A DNA stretch of 5,180 nucleotides from an uncultured Woeseia sp. (GTDB taxonomy: Bacteria; Pseudomonadota; Gammaproteobacteria; Steroidobacterales; Woeseiaceae). A model generated the notes under the pieces. That model did not search any database. It was not told the origin of the DNA and saw nothing but the letters and a program-made list of their open reading frames with translations. The stretch is from contig CALALV010000068.1 in NCBI GenBank assembly GCA_937925605.1, positions 1-5,180 on the forward strand, given 5' to 3'. A program made the position numbers and the translations under genes. Below, in pieces: positions 1 to 5,180 of this stretch; position 1 is the stretch's first letter, and each line of letters opens with the position of its first letter.

Positions 1-72
1 TCGTGCCACCGTCGGAGCACTCTGGCACCGGCCCACGGCCCGGCCCTGCGGCCGCGCCGAGTCCCGTTCGCC

Positions 73-98
73 GCGCGCGACGGCCGCTAGCCGCGCGC
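73..98 (-). other. GC-rich inverted repeat just after the lipoprotein gene
   Basis: Seven-base arms GCGCGCG (73-79) and CGCGCGC (92-98) flank a 12-base spacer that itself contains CGGCCG. The element begins one base past the stop codon of the leftward lipoprotein gene, where a transcript end would be expected. It is not followed by a T-run on the minus strand, so it is not a canonical intrinsic terminator. It could be a 3'-end stabilising hairpin, or a chance product of the alternating GC sequence here. Bases 1-72 contain nothing else I can support. Confidence 0.25.
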
Positions 99-99
99 T

Positions 100-1794
100 T
101 CAGATCCGCGACGCGCTCAGTTCGACGTCGGCCTGCTGCCAGGCGTGCTCGAACATCCGCCTGGCCTCGCTCGCGTCCTTGTCCTGCGCTTCCAGCGCCT
201 GCACCAGGCCGTACATCGCCCAGCCGTTGTGCGGGTAATCCTCCAGGTCGCGGCGGTAAACGGCCTCCGCCGCCGCGGCGTCACCGGCCGCGAGCAGGGC
301 CTTGCCGAGCGAGTGGCGCGTCGGGTAGTACCAGAACGGCGGCTCCGTGTACGGCAGCTCGTCCTGCACGGCAACCGCTCCTTCGAAGTGCGCGATGGCG
401 GCGTCGTGGTTGCCTTCGGCCATCGCGATCTCGCCCTGCACCAGCGCGTCGGCGATCGCGAGCAGCATCGACGCCGGGTACTGCACGGTATCGAGGAACT
501 TGACGTCGGCGGTCTCGGCGAGCGGGACCAGCGCCGCGTGCTCGGCCCGCGCGAGCCCGGTCTCGCCGCGGTTGGCGAATGCCGTGCCGCGCGCGTAGTG
601 CCAGATCGCCGTCGAGTACTCGAGATGCGCAGGCGGCGCGGGCTCCTTGAGGATTTCGTCCCAGCGGCCGAACTGCACCAGGGCCAGCAGCGGGATGGTC
701 TTGAAGAACTCGACGCTCGGGTAGGCGTCGATCATCTCCAGCTGCACGTTCGCCGCCACCTTGCGCGCGGCCTCGAGCGCCACGGCGCTGCGGCCCTCCA
801 TGCTCGACGCGGCCCACAGGAAATGGATGTTGTGCGGGTAGTACGCGGCCGGGTAGAAGCCCTGCGCGTTGCAGGCCGCGATGTAGGCCTCGTCGACCGC
901 GGCGGCCCGCTCGTTCGCGCTGGACGCATCGTGGTAGCGGCCCACCCGCCAGTAGATGTGCGAGGGCATGTGCACGAGGTGGCCGGCGCCCGGCACGAGG
1001 TCGGACAGCGTGTCGGCATGCGCTTCCGCCCGGCCCGGAGAAGACGAGGCCTCCACCGCGTGGATGTACAGGTGTATCGCCATCGGGTGTTCCGGCGAGC
1101 GTGCGAGCACGGTCTCCAGCGCGTCGATGACCTCGACGGTGCGCGGCTTCGGGTTTTCCGGGTCCAGCCAGTAGTCCCACGGCATCGTGTTCATGAGCGA
1201 TTCCGCGAACAGCGCGGCGGCGTCGTCGTCGCCCGGGTACTTCGCGTACAGCTCGCGCATCGCGCTGGCATAGGCTTCGTCCAGCGGCTCGCGCGGCGTG
1301 GCCGGGTCGCCGTTGTAGCGCACGGCCAGCGCGTCGATGTAGTCGCGTTCCTTCTGGCTGACCCGGTCTTTCAGCGCGAGTGCCTTGTTGATCGCAGCGA
1401 ACGCCGTCCGACGGTCCTCGTCGGACATGACGACCTTGCCGTTGCTGGTGACGTTGATGTTCGGCCCGAGCGCAAGCGCCTCGCCCCAGTAGCACATCGC
1501 GCACTCGGGATCGAGCGTCTGCGCGGCCCGGAACGAGCGCGCGGACTCCGCGTGGTTGAACGCGAAGTCGATGACCAGGCCCTGGTCGAAGTAACGCTGT
1601 GCATCCGGGTCGCTGGTCGTGATCGGGTGATGGTGGTCGCCCATGCCGTCGAACAGCGGGGCGCCGGCGCGCTGGGCGAGGCTCAGGCGGTCTTCGCCGG
1701 CCGCGGGCGCGTCGTTCGCGGCGTCCCGCGAGCAGGCGGCGAGCGTCAGGAGCGCGAGGCCGATGCCGGCCGTCGTCATCGTCAGGCGTTGCAT
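100..1794 (-). CDS. TPR-repeat lipoprotein of unknown function
   Basis: The product is a 564-residue exported lipoprotein. The N-terminus has a short charged start, a hydrophobic core (residues 9-20) and a lipobox LAAC ending at Cys21. Ser22 follows, so there is no Asp+2 retention signal and the outer membrane is the likely site. The mature part is mostly helical with TPR-like repeats, clearest at about 64-97, 276-300, 450-480, 491-520 and 523-553. Residues 52-114 form a conserved block typical of a family of large bacterial TPR proteins: GDHHHPITT, then YFDQGL, then CAMCYWGEALALGPNIN. Other His-containing motifs are HLYIH (241-245), HMPSHIY (275-281), YYPHNIHFL (318-326) and PTRH (491-494). 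They resemble a structural or metal site, but that is inference. Known TPR proteins act as interaction scaffolds; no enzymatic role is evident. The ATG is set by the signal peptide and by a G-run seven bases upstream. It is last in the leftward cluster, 52 bases after the hydrolase, and apparently has its own promoter. Confidence 0.88.
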   Translation of the reverse strand: MQRLTMTTAGIGLALLTLAACSRDAANDAPAAGEDRLSLAQRAGAPLFDGMGDHHHPITTSDPDAQRYFDQGLVIDFAFNHAESARSFRAAQTLDPECAMCYWGEALALGPNINVTSNGKVVMSDEDRRTAFAAINKALALKDRVSQKERDYIDALAVRYNGDPATPREPLDEAYASAMRELYAKYPGDDDAAALFAESLMNTMPWDYWLDPENPKPRTVEVIDALETVLARSPEHPMAIHLYIHAVEASSSPGRAEAHADTLSDLVPGAGHLVHMPSHIYWRVGRYHDASSANERAAAVDEAYIAACNAQGFYPAAYYPHNIHFLWAASSMEGRSAVALEAARKVAANVQLEMIDAYPSVEFFKTIPLLALVQFGRWDEILKEPAPPAHLEYSTAIWHYARGTAFANRGETGLARAEHAALVPLAETADVKFLDTVQYPASMLLAIADALVQGEIAMAEGNHDAAIAHFEGAVAVQDELPYTEPPFWYYPTRHSLGKALLAAGDAAAAEAVYRRDLEDYPHNGWAMYGLVQALEAQDKDASEARRMFEHAWQQADVELSASRI

Positions 1795-1808
1795 GTCGTT
1801 TCCCCCCG

Positions 1809-1829
1809 GGGCGCGCGGACCGCGCGCCC
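1809..1829 (-). promoter_or_regulatory. Perfect 9-bp hairpin in the lipoprotein leader
   Basis: Arms GGGCGCGCG (1809-1817) and CGCGCGCCC (1821-1829) are perfectly complementary around the three-base loop GAC. On the minus strand the hairpin lies between the putative TATAAT at 1846-1851 and the G-run ribosome-binding site at 1802-1807. It would therefore fold in the 5' leader just before the lipoprotein ribosome-binding site. No U-tract follows in the leftward direction (the next bases are CGGGGGGAAAC), so it is not a terminator of the upstream hydrolase. Likely effects are mRNA protection, translation control, or a processing boundary between hydrolase and lipoprotein messages. Confidence 0.5.
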
Positions 1830-1845
1830 GTTTCCCGGTGCCGGA

Positions 1846-1851
1846 ATTATA
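1846..1851 (-). promoter_or_regulatory. Putative -10 box (TATAAT) for the lipoprotein gene
   Basis: Read on the minus strand, 1851 to 1846 is a perfect TATAAT, rare in DNA this GC-rich. It overlaps the TAA stop of the hydrolase gene. A start site near 1839 would give a leader of about 44 bases that contains the hairpin at 1809-1829 and the G-run at 1802-1807. The -35 region at 16-18 bp spacing is poor: GGGCGA or TGGGCG, about two matches to consensus. No TGn extension is present. The element probably allows lipoprotein expression independent of the upstream genes. Confidence 0.45.
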
Positions 1852-2851
1852 GTGCGTCCCGCCGGCGCTCGCCCAGCACGTGATCCTCGACGAAACCGCG
1901 GATGCGCGTGACGGTAATCGCCGTCTGCGCGGGTGCCAGCACGTCGCCGGCCGGCACGTGCCGCGCCGGGTCGTCGCTCGTGACCGCGAGTATCCGCAGC
2001 ACCGGGGAGTCGATCAGCGACAGAGCGTCGAGAGCGCGGTCCACGTCGATGACCCGGTCCTCGCGGATCATCAGCACCAGTATCGGCAGGTCGAGCTCGA
2101 GCGGCAGGCTGTCGCGCACGTAGCGCACCAGGCGCATCATCTCGACGACCGCGCTCATCGGGTAGCGGGTCGTCCAGTAGCGCGCCTGGGACTCGTTCAG
2201 CGGCTCGAACGCGCGCGTCTCGCCGACCAGCAGGCGGCCGAGCAGCGGTCCGCCGGGCTCGAGGAGCAGGTCGGCCGACGGGTCGGCCGGCGCGAAGTTC
2301 GGCGACAGCATGACGAGCCCGGCGACGCCCGGCGCGTCGCCGGCGGCGAGCCTGGCCAGCGCCAGCGTCGCGCCGGTCGACGTGCCGAGCAGCAGCACGC
2401 GCTCGCCGAGCGCGCCGCCCACGGCAAGCGCCTCGTCGGCGTCGCGCAGCCAGTCCTCGGCCGCGACCCCGGCCAGGCCGTCGGCCTCGAGGCCGTGGCC
2501 GGCCAGCCGCGTCTCGAACAGGTTGGCGCCGAGCGCCGCGGCAAGGCGCTCCGGCACGGGCGCGATCTCCTGCCGGCTGGCCGAGACGCCGAGCAGGTAC
2601 ACGACGGCGAGCGGCGTCCGCTCGCGCGTGGCCGGATCATGCCAGGTGATGCGCTTGCCGGTGCCGGCCACGATGTCGCCCGGCACCGCGTTCTCGCGGG
2701 TGGCGAGCCAGGCGTCCGGATCGCCCTCGAGCGCCGGCGGCGCGGGCCTCCAGTCGACCGGGTCCGGCCAGCTGAGCAGCGCGGCGACGACCAGCACGAC
2801 CAGCGCGCCGGCCGCGAACAGGAGGGCAGCCTTGAAGAGGCGGCGGGTCAT
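1847..2851 (-). CDS. Membrane-anchored alpha/beta hydrolase (serine hydrolase fold)
   Basis: The product has 334 residues. A basic start (MTRRLFK) and hydrophobic segment 7-27 form a signal anchor or uncleaved signal. No lipobox cysteine is present, so the hydrolase domain is probably periplasmic and tethered to the inner membrane. The alpha/beta-hydrolase core runs from about 80 to 325. It has strand VVYLLGVSAS (83-92), the LAGHG turn (116-120), and the nucleophile elbow GTSTG (156-160) with Ser158. The likely acid is Asp265 in REDRVID and the likely catalytic base is His298 in RHVPAG. The usual HG oxyanion dipeptide after the first core strand reads LGVS here, so the oxyanion hole is atypical. 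This is the general esterase/lipase-like superfamily; the substrate cannot be inferred. The ATG overlaps the EVE stop codon as ATGA and has no Shine-Dalgarno sequence (upstream bases GCTCGCGCTCGA), which points to translational coupling. Confidence 0.85.
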   Translation of the reverse strand: MTRRLFKAALLFAAGALVVLVVAALLSWPDPVDWRPAPPALEGDPDAWLATRENAVPGDIVAGTGKRITWHDPATRERTPLAVVYLLGVSASRQEIAPVPERLAAALGANLFETRLAGHGLEADGLAGVAAEDWLRDADEALAVGGALGERVLLLGTSTGATLALARLAAGDAPGVAGLVMLSPNFAPADPSADLLLEPGGPLLGRLLVGETRAFEPLNESQARYWTTRYPMSAVVEMMRLVRYVRDSLPLELDLPILVLMIREDRVIDVDRALDALSLIDSPVLRILAVTSDDPARHVPAGDVLAPAQTAITVTRIRGFVEDHVLGERRRDAL

Positions 2852-3300
2852 TCGAGCGCGAGCACCGCGTCCCAGTGGTCCGGGTCCACCGGGAAGATGG
2901 ACAGCCGGTTGCCGCGCTTCGTCAGCAGGAAGCCGTCGAGCCCCGGCTGCTCCTTGATCTCGGACAGCGGCACCGGCCGCTCGAGCTTGCGCACGAACTC
3001 GACGTCGACGAGCAGCCAGCGCGGGTCGTCTTCGCTGCTCTTCGGGTCGTAATACTTCGACTCTGGGTCGAATTGGGTGGGATCGGGATAGGCTTCGCTC
3101 GCGATGCGCACGATGCCGACCACGGCGGGCACCTTGCAGCTCGAGTGGTAGAAGAAGGCCTCGTCGCCAACCTGCATGTCGTCGCGCAGCATGTTGCGCA
3201 CCTGGTAGTTGCGGATGCCGTCCCAGGGCTCGCGGCCGTCGCGCTCGAGGTCCTCGATGCTGTAGGCATCCGGCTCTGATTTCATCAGCCAGTAGGCCAC
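2848..3300 (-). CDS. EVE-domain protein, THYN1 type
   Basis: This 150-residue protein consists entirely of one EVE domain (PUA-like fold). Characteristic blocks are YWLMKSEPDAYSIEDL (3-18), WDGIRNYQVRN (26-36), DEAFFYHSSCK (46-56), GIVRIASEAYPDPTQFD (62-78) and RLSIFPV (132-138). EVE domains are known or proposed to bind modified bases in nucleic acids (5-methyl- or hydroxymethylcytosine in DNA, or modified RNA), with the ligand in a cleft lined by Trp/Tyr and Ser/Lys residues. Stand-alone THYN1-like forms are common in proteobacteria and their role is unsettled. I chose the GTG start at 3298-3300 because family members usually begin MAYWLMKSEP and GGAGG lies six bases upstream (3307-3311). 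The next ATG would remove the conserved YW. It is the first gene of the leftward cluster. No restriction or modification gene is in view, so a defence role is not supported here. Confidence 0.93.
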   Translation of the reverse strand: MAYWLMKSEPDAYSIEDLERDGREPWDGIRNYQVRNMLRDDMQVGDEAFFYHSSCKVPAVVGIVRIASEAYPDPTQFDPESKYYDPKSSEDDPRWLLVDVEFVRKLERPVPLSEIKEQPGLDGFLLTKRGNRLSIFPVDPDHWDAVLALE

Positions 3301-3306
3301 CGCGTT

Positions 3307-3311
3307 CCTCC
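3307..3311 (-). promoter_or_regulatory. Ribosome-binding site deciding the EVE GTG start
   Basis: On the minus strand GGAGG is followed by the six-base spacer AACGCG and then GTG. The next in-frame ATG is 15 bases further on, too far for this site. That fixes the GTG as start. Confidence 0.8.
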
Positions 3312-3331
3312 GTCGGTCCAAAAAAGGCCGG

Positions 3332-3342
3332 AGTCTAGCATG
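3332..3342 (-). promoter_or_regulatory. Putative extended -10 promoter for the EVE-hydrolase unit
   Basis: The minus strand reads TGCTAGACT: a TGn extension followed by TAGACT (four of six matches to TATAAT). Transcription starting near 3325 would give a leader of about 25 bases carrying the GGAGG site. The -35 region at 17 bp (ATCGGC) is poor, which fits an extended -10 promoter. Confidence 0.42.
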
Positions 3343-3354
3343 CGCCGTCCACCC

Positions 3355-3415
3355 GCCGATTCGCTGCCGGGCCTGTGCTACCATCGCCCCGCCGCAGCGA
3401 AAAATCAGAATCGGC
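3355..3415. promoter_or_regulatory. Interrupted dyad around the rightward -10 element
   Basis: GCCGATT (3355-3361) is complementary to AATCGGC (3409-3415), and the adjoining TCGCTGC (3361-3367) is complementary to GCAGCGA (3394-3400). The left arm is continuous. The right arm is split by eight A-rich bases (3401-3408). The candidate -10 TACCAT sits between the arms. If transcription starts near 3391 the dyad exists only as DNA and could be an operator. If it starts further upstream it would be a leader hairpin with an A-rich bulge. Confidence 0.35.
3374..3384 (+). promoter_or_regulatory. Putative extended -10 promoter for the DUF47-pit unit
   Basis: The plus strand reads TGTGCTACCAT: a TGn extension then TACCAT (3379-3384), four of six matches to TATAAT. 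The -35 at 17 bp spacing (CCGATT) is weak. A start near 3391 gives a leader of about 67 bases. No Pho-box repeat (CTGTCAT spaced by 11) is visible between 3301 and 3457, so PhoB control is not supported. Confidence 0.38.
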
Positions 3416-3445
3416 GCCAGCCGAACGGCCGCGCGCGGCACCGGG

Positions 3446-3450
3446 GGAGG
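3446..3450 (+). promoter_or_regulatory. Ribosome-binding site deciding the DUF47 TTG start
   Basis: GGAGG within a longer purine run (3443-3455) sits seven bases before TTG at 3458. The alternative ATG at 3467 would be 16 bases away. It would also shorten the N-terminus by only three residues, so both starts give essentially the same protein. Confidence 0.65.
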
Positions 3451-3457
3451 GAAGGTC

Positions 3458-4132
3458 TTGGCGAACATGCTCGCGAACATATTCGGTACGTCGCCGGTGC
3501 AGCCGCTCGAAAAGCACTGCGATATCGCGTACCAGTGCAGCAAGCAGCTGAATGACTTCTTCGCCGCCGTCGTCGACGGCGACTGGGAGCGCGCTGCCGG
3601 CTGCCGGGATCGCATCGAGGCGCTGGAACACGAGGCGGACGACCTGAAAAAGGAAATTCGCCTGCACTTGCCGAAAAGCCTGTTCATGCCGGTGCCGCGC
3701 GAAGACCTGCTGCAGCTGCTGCTGGTGCAGGACAAGATGGCGAACCGCGCCAAAGACGTCTCGGGCCTCGTGCTCGGCCGGCGCATGCACATCCCGGAGC
3801 CGATCGCCGCCGATTTCCTCGAATTCGTCCGGCGCAACGTCGACGCGGCCAAGCAGGCGCGCAAGAGCGTGCGCGAACTGGACGAGCTGTTCACGAGCGG
3901 TTTCCGTGGCGCCGAGGTGTCGCTGGTCGAATCGCTGATCGAGGAACTCGACCGGATCGAGAGCGACACGGACGACCGCCAGGCCGCGCTGCGCGCCGGC
4001 CTGTTCCGGATCGAGTCCGGGCTCGACCCGGTCACCGTGATATTCCTGTACCGGGTCATCGAGCTGACCGGCGAAATCGCCGACATGGCCGAGCGCGTCG
4101 GGCGCCGGCTCGAACTGCTGCTCTCTCACTAA
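3458..4132 (+). CDS. DUF47/PhoU-like Pit accessory protein (TIGR00153 family)
   Basis: The product is a 224-residue, all-helical cytosolic protein with the usual length and pattern of the TIGR00153/DUF47 family, which is related to PhoU. Recognisable blocks are IFGTSPVQPLEKH (8-20), GDWERAA (41-47), LEHEADDLKKEIRLHLP (56-72), FMPVPREDLL (76-85), QDKMANRAKDVSG (91-103) and ELTGEIADMAERVG (202-215). The EHEAD, DKMANRAKD and GEIADMAE segments match the acidic ExxxD-type metal-binding helices of PhoU proteins. Genes of this family commonly sit directly before pit-type permease genes, as here (36-base gap). The likely role is controlling or assisting the permease, though the mechanism is not established. 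The start is TTG, supported by a well-placed GGAGG; ATG at 3467 is the alternative. It ends in TAA with no sign of disruption. Confidence 0.93.
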   Translation: MANMLANIFGTSPVQPLEKHCDIAYQCSKQLNDFFAAVVDGDWERAAGCRDRIEALEHEADDLKKEIRLHLPKSLFMPVPREDLLQLLLVQDKMANRAKDVSGLVLGRRMHIPEPIAADFLEFVRRNVDAAKQARKSVRELDELFTSGFRGAEVSLVESLIEELDRIESDTDDRQAALRAGLFRIESGLDPVTVIFLYRVIELTGEIADMAERVGRRLELLLSH

Positions 4133-4138
4133 GAACAA

Positions 4139-4152
4139 GCGCCACCAGGCGC
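4139..4152 (+). other. Small hairpin between the DUF47 and pit genes
   Basis: GCGCC (4139-4143) and GGCGC (4148-4152) pair perfectly around the loop ACCA, six bases past the DUF47 stop codon. A weak GGGG ribosome-binding site for pit follows at 4156-4159. There is no T-run, so read-through into pit is expected. The hairpin may tune the ratio of the two products or may simply be chance. Confidence 0.3.
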
Positions 4153-4168
4153 GACGGGGTCGCTGCTC

Positions 4169-5180
4169 ATGGAAGCGGAAATTCTTTATATTGCGCTCGC
4201 CGCGATCTTCGGGTTGTTCATGGCCTGGGGTATCGGCGCGAACGACGTGGCGAATGCGATGGCGACCTCGGTCGGCTCGCGGGCGCTTACGATCAAGCAG
4301 GCGATACTGGTCGCTGCCGTGTTCGAATTCCTGGGCGCGGTGCTTGCCGGCGGCGCGGTGACCTCGACGATACGCAAGGGCATCGTCGACGCGGACCTGC
4401 TGAGCGACACCCCGGAGCTGCTCGTCTACGGCATGCTGGCCTCGCTGCTGGCCGCCGGCACCTGGCTGCTGGTCGCCTCGCGCAACGGCTGGCCGGTGTC
4501 GACGACACATTCGATCGTCGGTGCGATCGTCGGCTTCGCCGCCGTCGGCATCGGCGTCGACGCGGTGCAGTGGGGCCAGGTCGGCACGATCGTCATGAGC
4601 TGGGTCGTCTCGCCGCTGACCGCGGGCTTCATCGCGTTCCTGATCTTCGCCAGCGTGCAGCGGCTCATCCTCAGCCAGCCGGACCCGCTCGAGCGGGCGC
4701 GCCGCTACGTGCCGGTCTACATGTTTCTCGCGGCCTTCACGATCACGCTGGTGACGATCCTGAAAGGCCTGAAGCACGTCGGTCTCGAGATCGACCTGAC
4801 CAACAGCTACCTGCTGGCCATCGCGATCGCGTTCGTCGTCGCCGTCATCGGCAAGTTCGCAATCGCGCGCATCAAGCCGGATCCCAAGGCGGAGAAGAAG
4901 CAGCATTTCTACACGGTCGAGCGCGTGTTCGGCGTGCTGATGATCGTCACCGCCTGCTCGATGGCCTTCGCGCACGGCTCGAACGACGTCGCCAACGCGA
5001 TCGGCCCGCTGGCCGCGGTGATCAGCGTCGCGCAGAGCGGGGTCATCGGCGCGCAGTCCGCGCTGGAGGCGAACGCCCCCGCCGTCATCGCGATTTTCAT
5101 GGGGGCGGTCACCGCCACCTTCGGCGGCGTCGCGCGCGACGTTCTCCTGAACGAGCCGCCATTGCTGTTGAAGCAGGATA
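4169..5180 (+). CDS. pit: Pit-family inorganic phosphate transporter, partial, with a non-Pit C-terminal end
   Basis: The frame is open for 337 codons to the window edge, with no stop seen. Residues 1-290 are a clear Pit permease (PF01384), an inner-membrane, proton-driven importer of phosphate or metal-phosphate. The first signature GIGANDVANAMATSVGSRAL is at 21-40, PVSTTHSIVGA at 109-119, and the second signature AHGSNDVANAIGP at 268-280. Hydrophobic segments lie near 5-24, 45-66, 84-104, 112-133, 140-166, 181-198, 213-233 and 253-268, with a charged loop at 234-252. After SVAQSG (286-291) the expected Pit continuation (an LLLGG-type helix leading to a second PVSTTH) is absent. Residues from about 291 onward instead look like UPF0126/YicG. 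The Pit proteins that pair with DUF47 are normally about 420 residues with a second PVSTTH, which cannot occur here unless it lies beyond the window. The ATG has only a weak GGGG site nine bases upstream. The gene probably forms an operon with the DUF47 gene. Confidence 0.9.
   Translation, partial: MEAEILYIALAAIFGLFMAWGIGANDVANAMATSVGSRALTIKQAILVAAVFEFLGAVLAGGAVTSTIRKGIVDADLLSDTPELLVYGMLASLLAAGTWLLVASRNGWPVSTTHSIVGAIVGFAAVGIGVDAVQWGQVGTIVMSWVVSPLTAGFIAFLIFASVQRLILSQPDPLERARRYVPVYMFLAAFTITLVTILKGLKHVGLEIDLTNSYLLAIAIAFVVAVIGKFAIARIKPDPKAEKKQHFYTVERVFGVLMIVTACSMAFAHGSNDVANAIGPLAAVISVAQSGVIGAQSALEANAPAVIAIFMGAVTATFGGVARDVLLNEPPLLLKQD
5042..5180 (+). other. In-frame UPF0126 (PF03458, TRIC-like) segment fused to Pit
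   Basis: This segment covers residues 292-337 of the pit frame. The text VIGAQSALEANAP is followed by a hydrophobic helix AVIAIFMGAVTATFGG and then VARDVLLNEPPLLLKQD. That is the order seen in the second three-helix repeat of UPF0126 proteins. As I recall it, E. coli YicG has IIGAQVAL, then a helix ending TTGVFGGVLRD, then PLVFQKE. The FGGVxRD signature and the NEPPL motif are not Pit features. Family members are small membrane proteins annotated as glycine transporters or TRIC-like channels. Only the start of this half is present; the first three-helix repeat of a normal UPF0126 protein is missing upstream. The join falls at GVIGA, a short stretch plausible in both parents. It could be a true fusion or an assembly chimera. 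Confidence 0.75.

Noticed and set aside
1809..1829. The hairpin as a Rho-independent terminator
   Set aside because: Leftward, the arm is followed by CGGGGGG and not a U-run. Rightward it is followed only by GTTTCCC, and no plus-strand gene ends there.
145..1911. Long plus-strand open frame (588 codons) opposite the lipoprotein gene
   Set aside because: It is Arg/Val/His-rich low-complexity text with no recognisable domain. It arises opposite a clear lipoprotein gene because GC-rich codons rarely form stops on the other strand.
1880..3052. Long plus-strand open frame opposite the hydrolase and EVE genes
   Set aside because: It is antisense to two convincingly identified genes, has no family motif, and spans their boundary. 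It is a GC-bias shadow.
3283..3285. Internal ATG as the EVE start
   Set aside because: It would remove the conserved YWL at the domain start and lies too far from the GGAGG. The GTG at 3298-3300 fits both.
2848..3300. The EVE protein as part of a defence or restriction island
   Set aside because: Neighbours are a housekeeping-type phosphate permease pair, a hydrolase and a TPR lipoprotein. No nuclease, methyltransferase or mobile-element gene is visible.
3301..3457. Pho box upstream of the DUF47-pit unit
   Set aside because: No paired CTGTCAT-like repeats with the required spacing. The single CTGTGCT is better read as part of the extended -10.
3301..4086. An N-terminal extension of the EVE protein, since its frame stays open upstream to about 4086
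   Set aside because: The upstream frame runs antisense through the DUF47 gene, has no domain, and would bypass the GTG with its well-spaced ribosome-binding site.
3335..4975. Long minus-strand open frame (546 codons) opposite the DUF47 and pit genes
   Set aside because: The composition is dominated by Arg, Asp, His and Gln, with no domain, and it crosses two well-identified plus-strand genes. It is a shadow.

Overview
This window is GC-rich bacterial chromosomal DNA. It has dense coding, strong G/C bias at third codon positions, GTG and TTG starts, and short intergenic gaps. The pairing of a TIGR00153-type DUF47 (PhoU-like) protein with a Pit phosphate permease, together with a THYN1-type EVE protein, suggests a proteobacterium, probably a gammaproteobacterium. 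The species cannot be read from the sequence. I see no tRNA, rRNA, CRISPR array, insertion sequence or prophage gene.

The layout is two divergent transcription units around a 157-bp intergenic region (3301-3457). Leftward (minus strand), in order of transcription, are an EVE-domain protein (2848-3300, GTG start), an N-terminally membrane-anchored alpha/beta hydrolase (1847-2851, ATGA overlap with the EVE gene) and a large TPR lipoprotein (100-1794). The lipoprotein gene seems to have its own promoter, with a perfect TATAAT over the hydrolase stop codon, and a 9-bp perfect hairpin in its leader. Rightward (plus strand) are the DUF47/PhoU-like gene (3458-4132, TTG start) and a Pit-type inorganic phosphate transporter from 4169 to the window edge. 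In this pair the permease imports phosphate or metal-phosphate, and the DUF47 protein is its probable cytosolic partner or regulator.

The most unusual signal is in the last 140 bases. The Pit reading frame is a textbook Pit protein through its second GSNDVANA signature. At a GVIGAQ motif (about residue 291) it then passes, in frame, into sequence that looks like the second half of a UPF0126/YicG (PF03458, TRIC-like) membrane protein, including the FGGVxRDVLxNEPPL signature. This is either a real gene fusion or truncation by recombination at a shared short motif, or a chimeric assembly join. The sequence alone cannot decide between them.

The divergent intergenic region carries two extended -10 elements pointing apart and an imperfect dyad around the rightward one. 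No Pho box is visible. There is no gene-free stretch longer than 300 bases.
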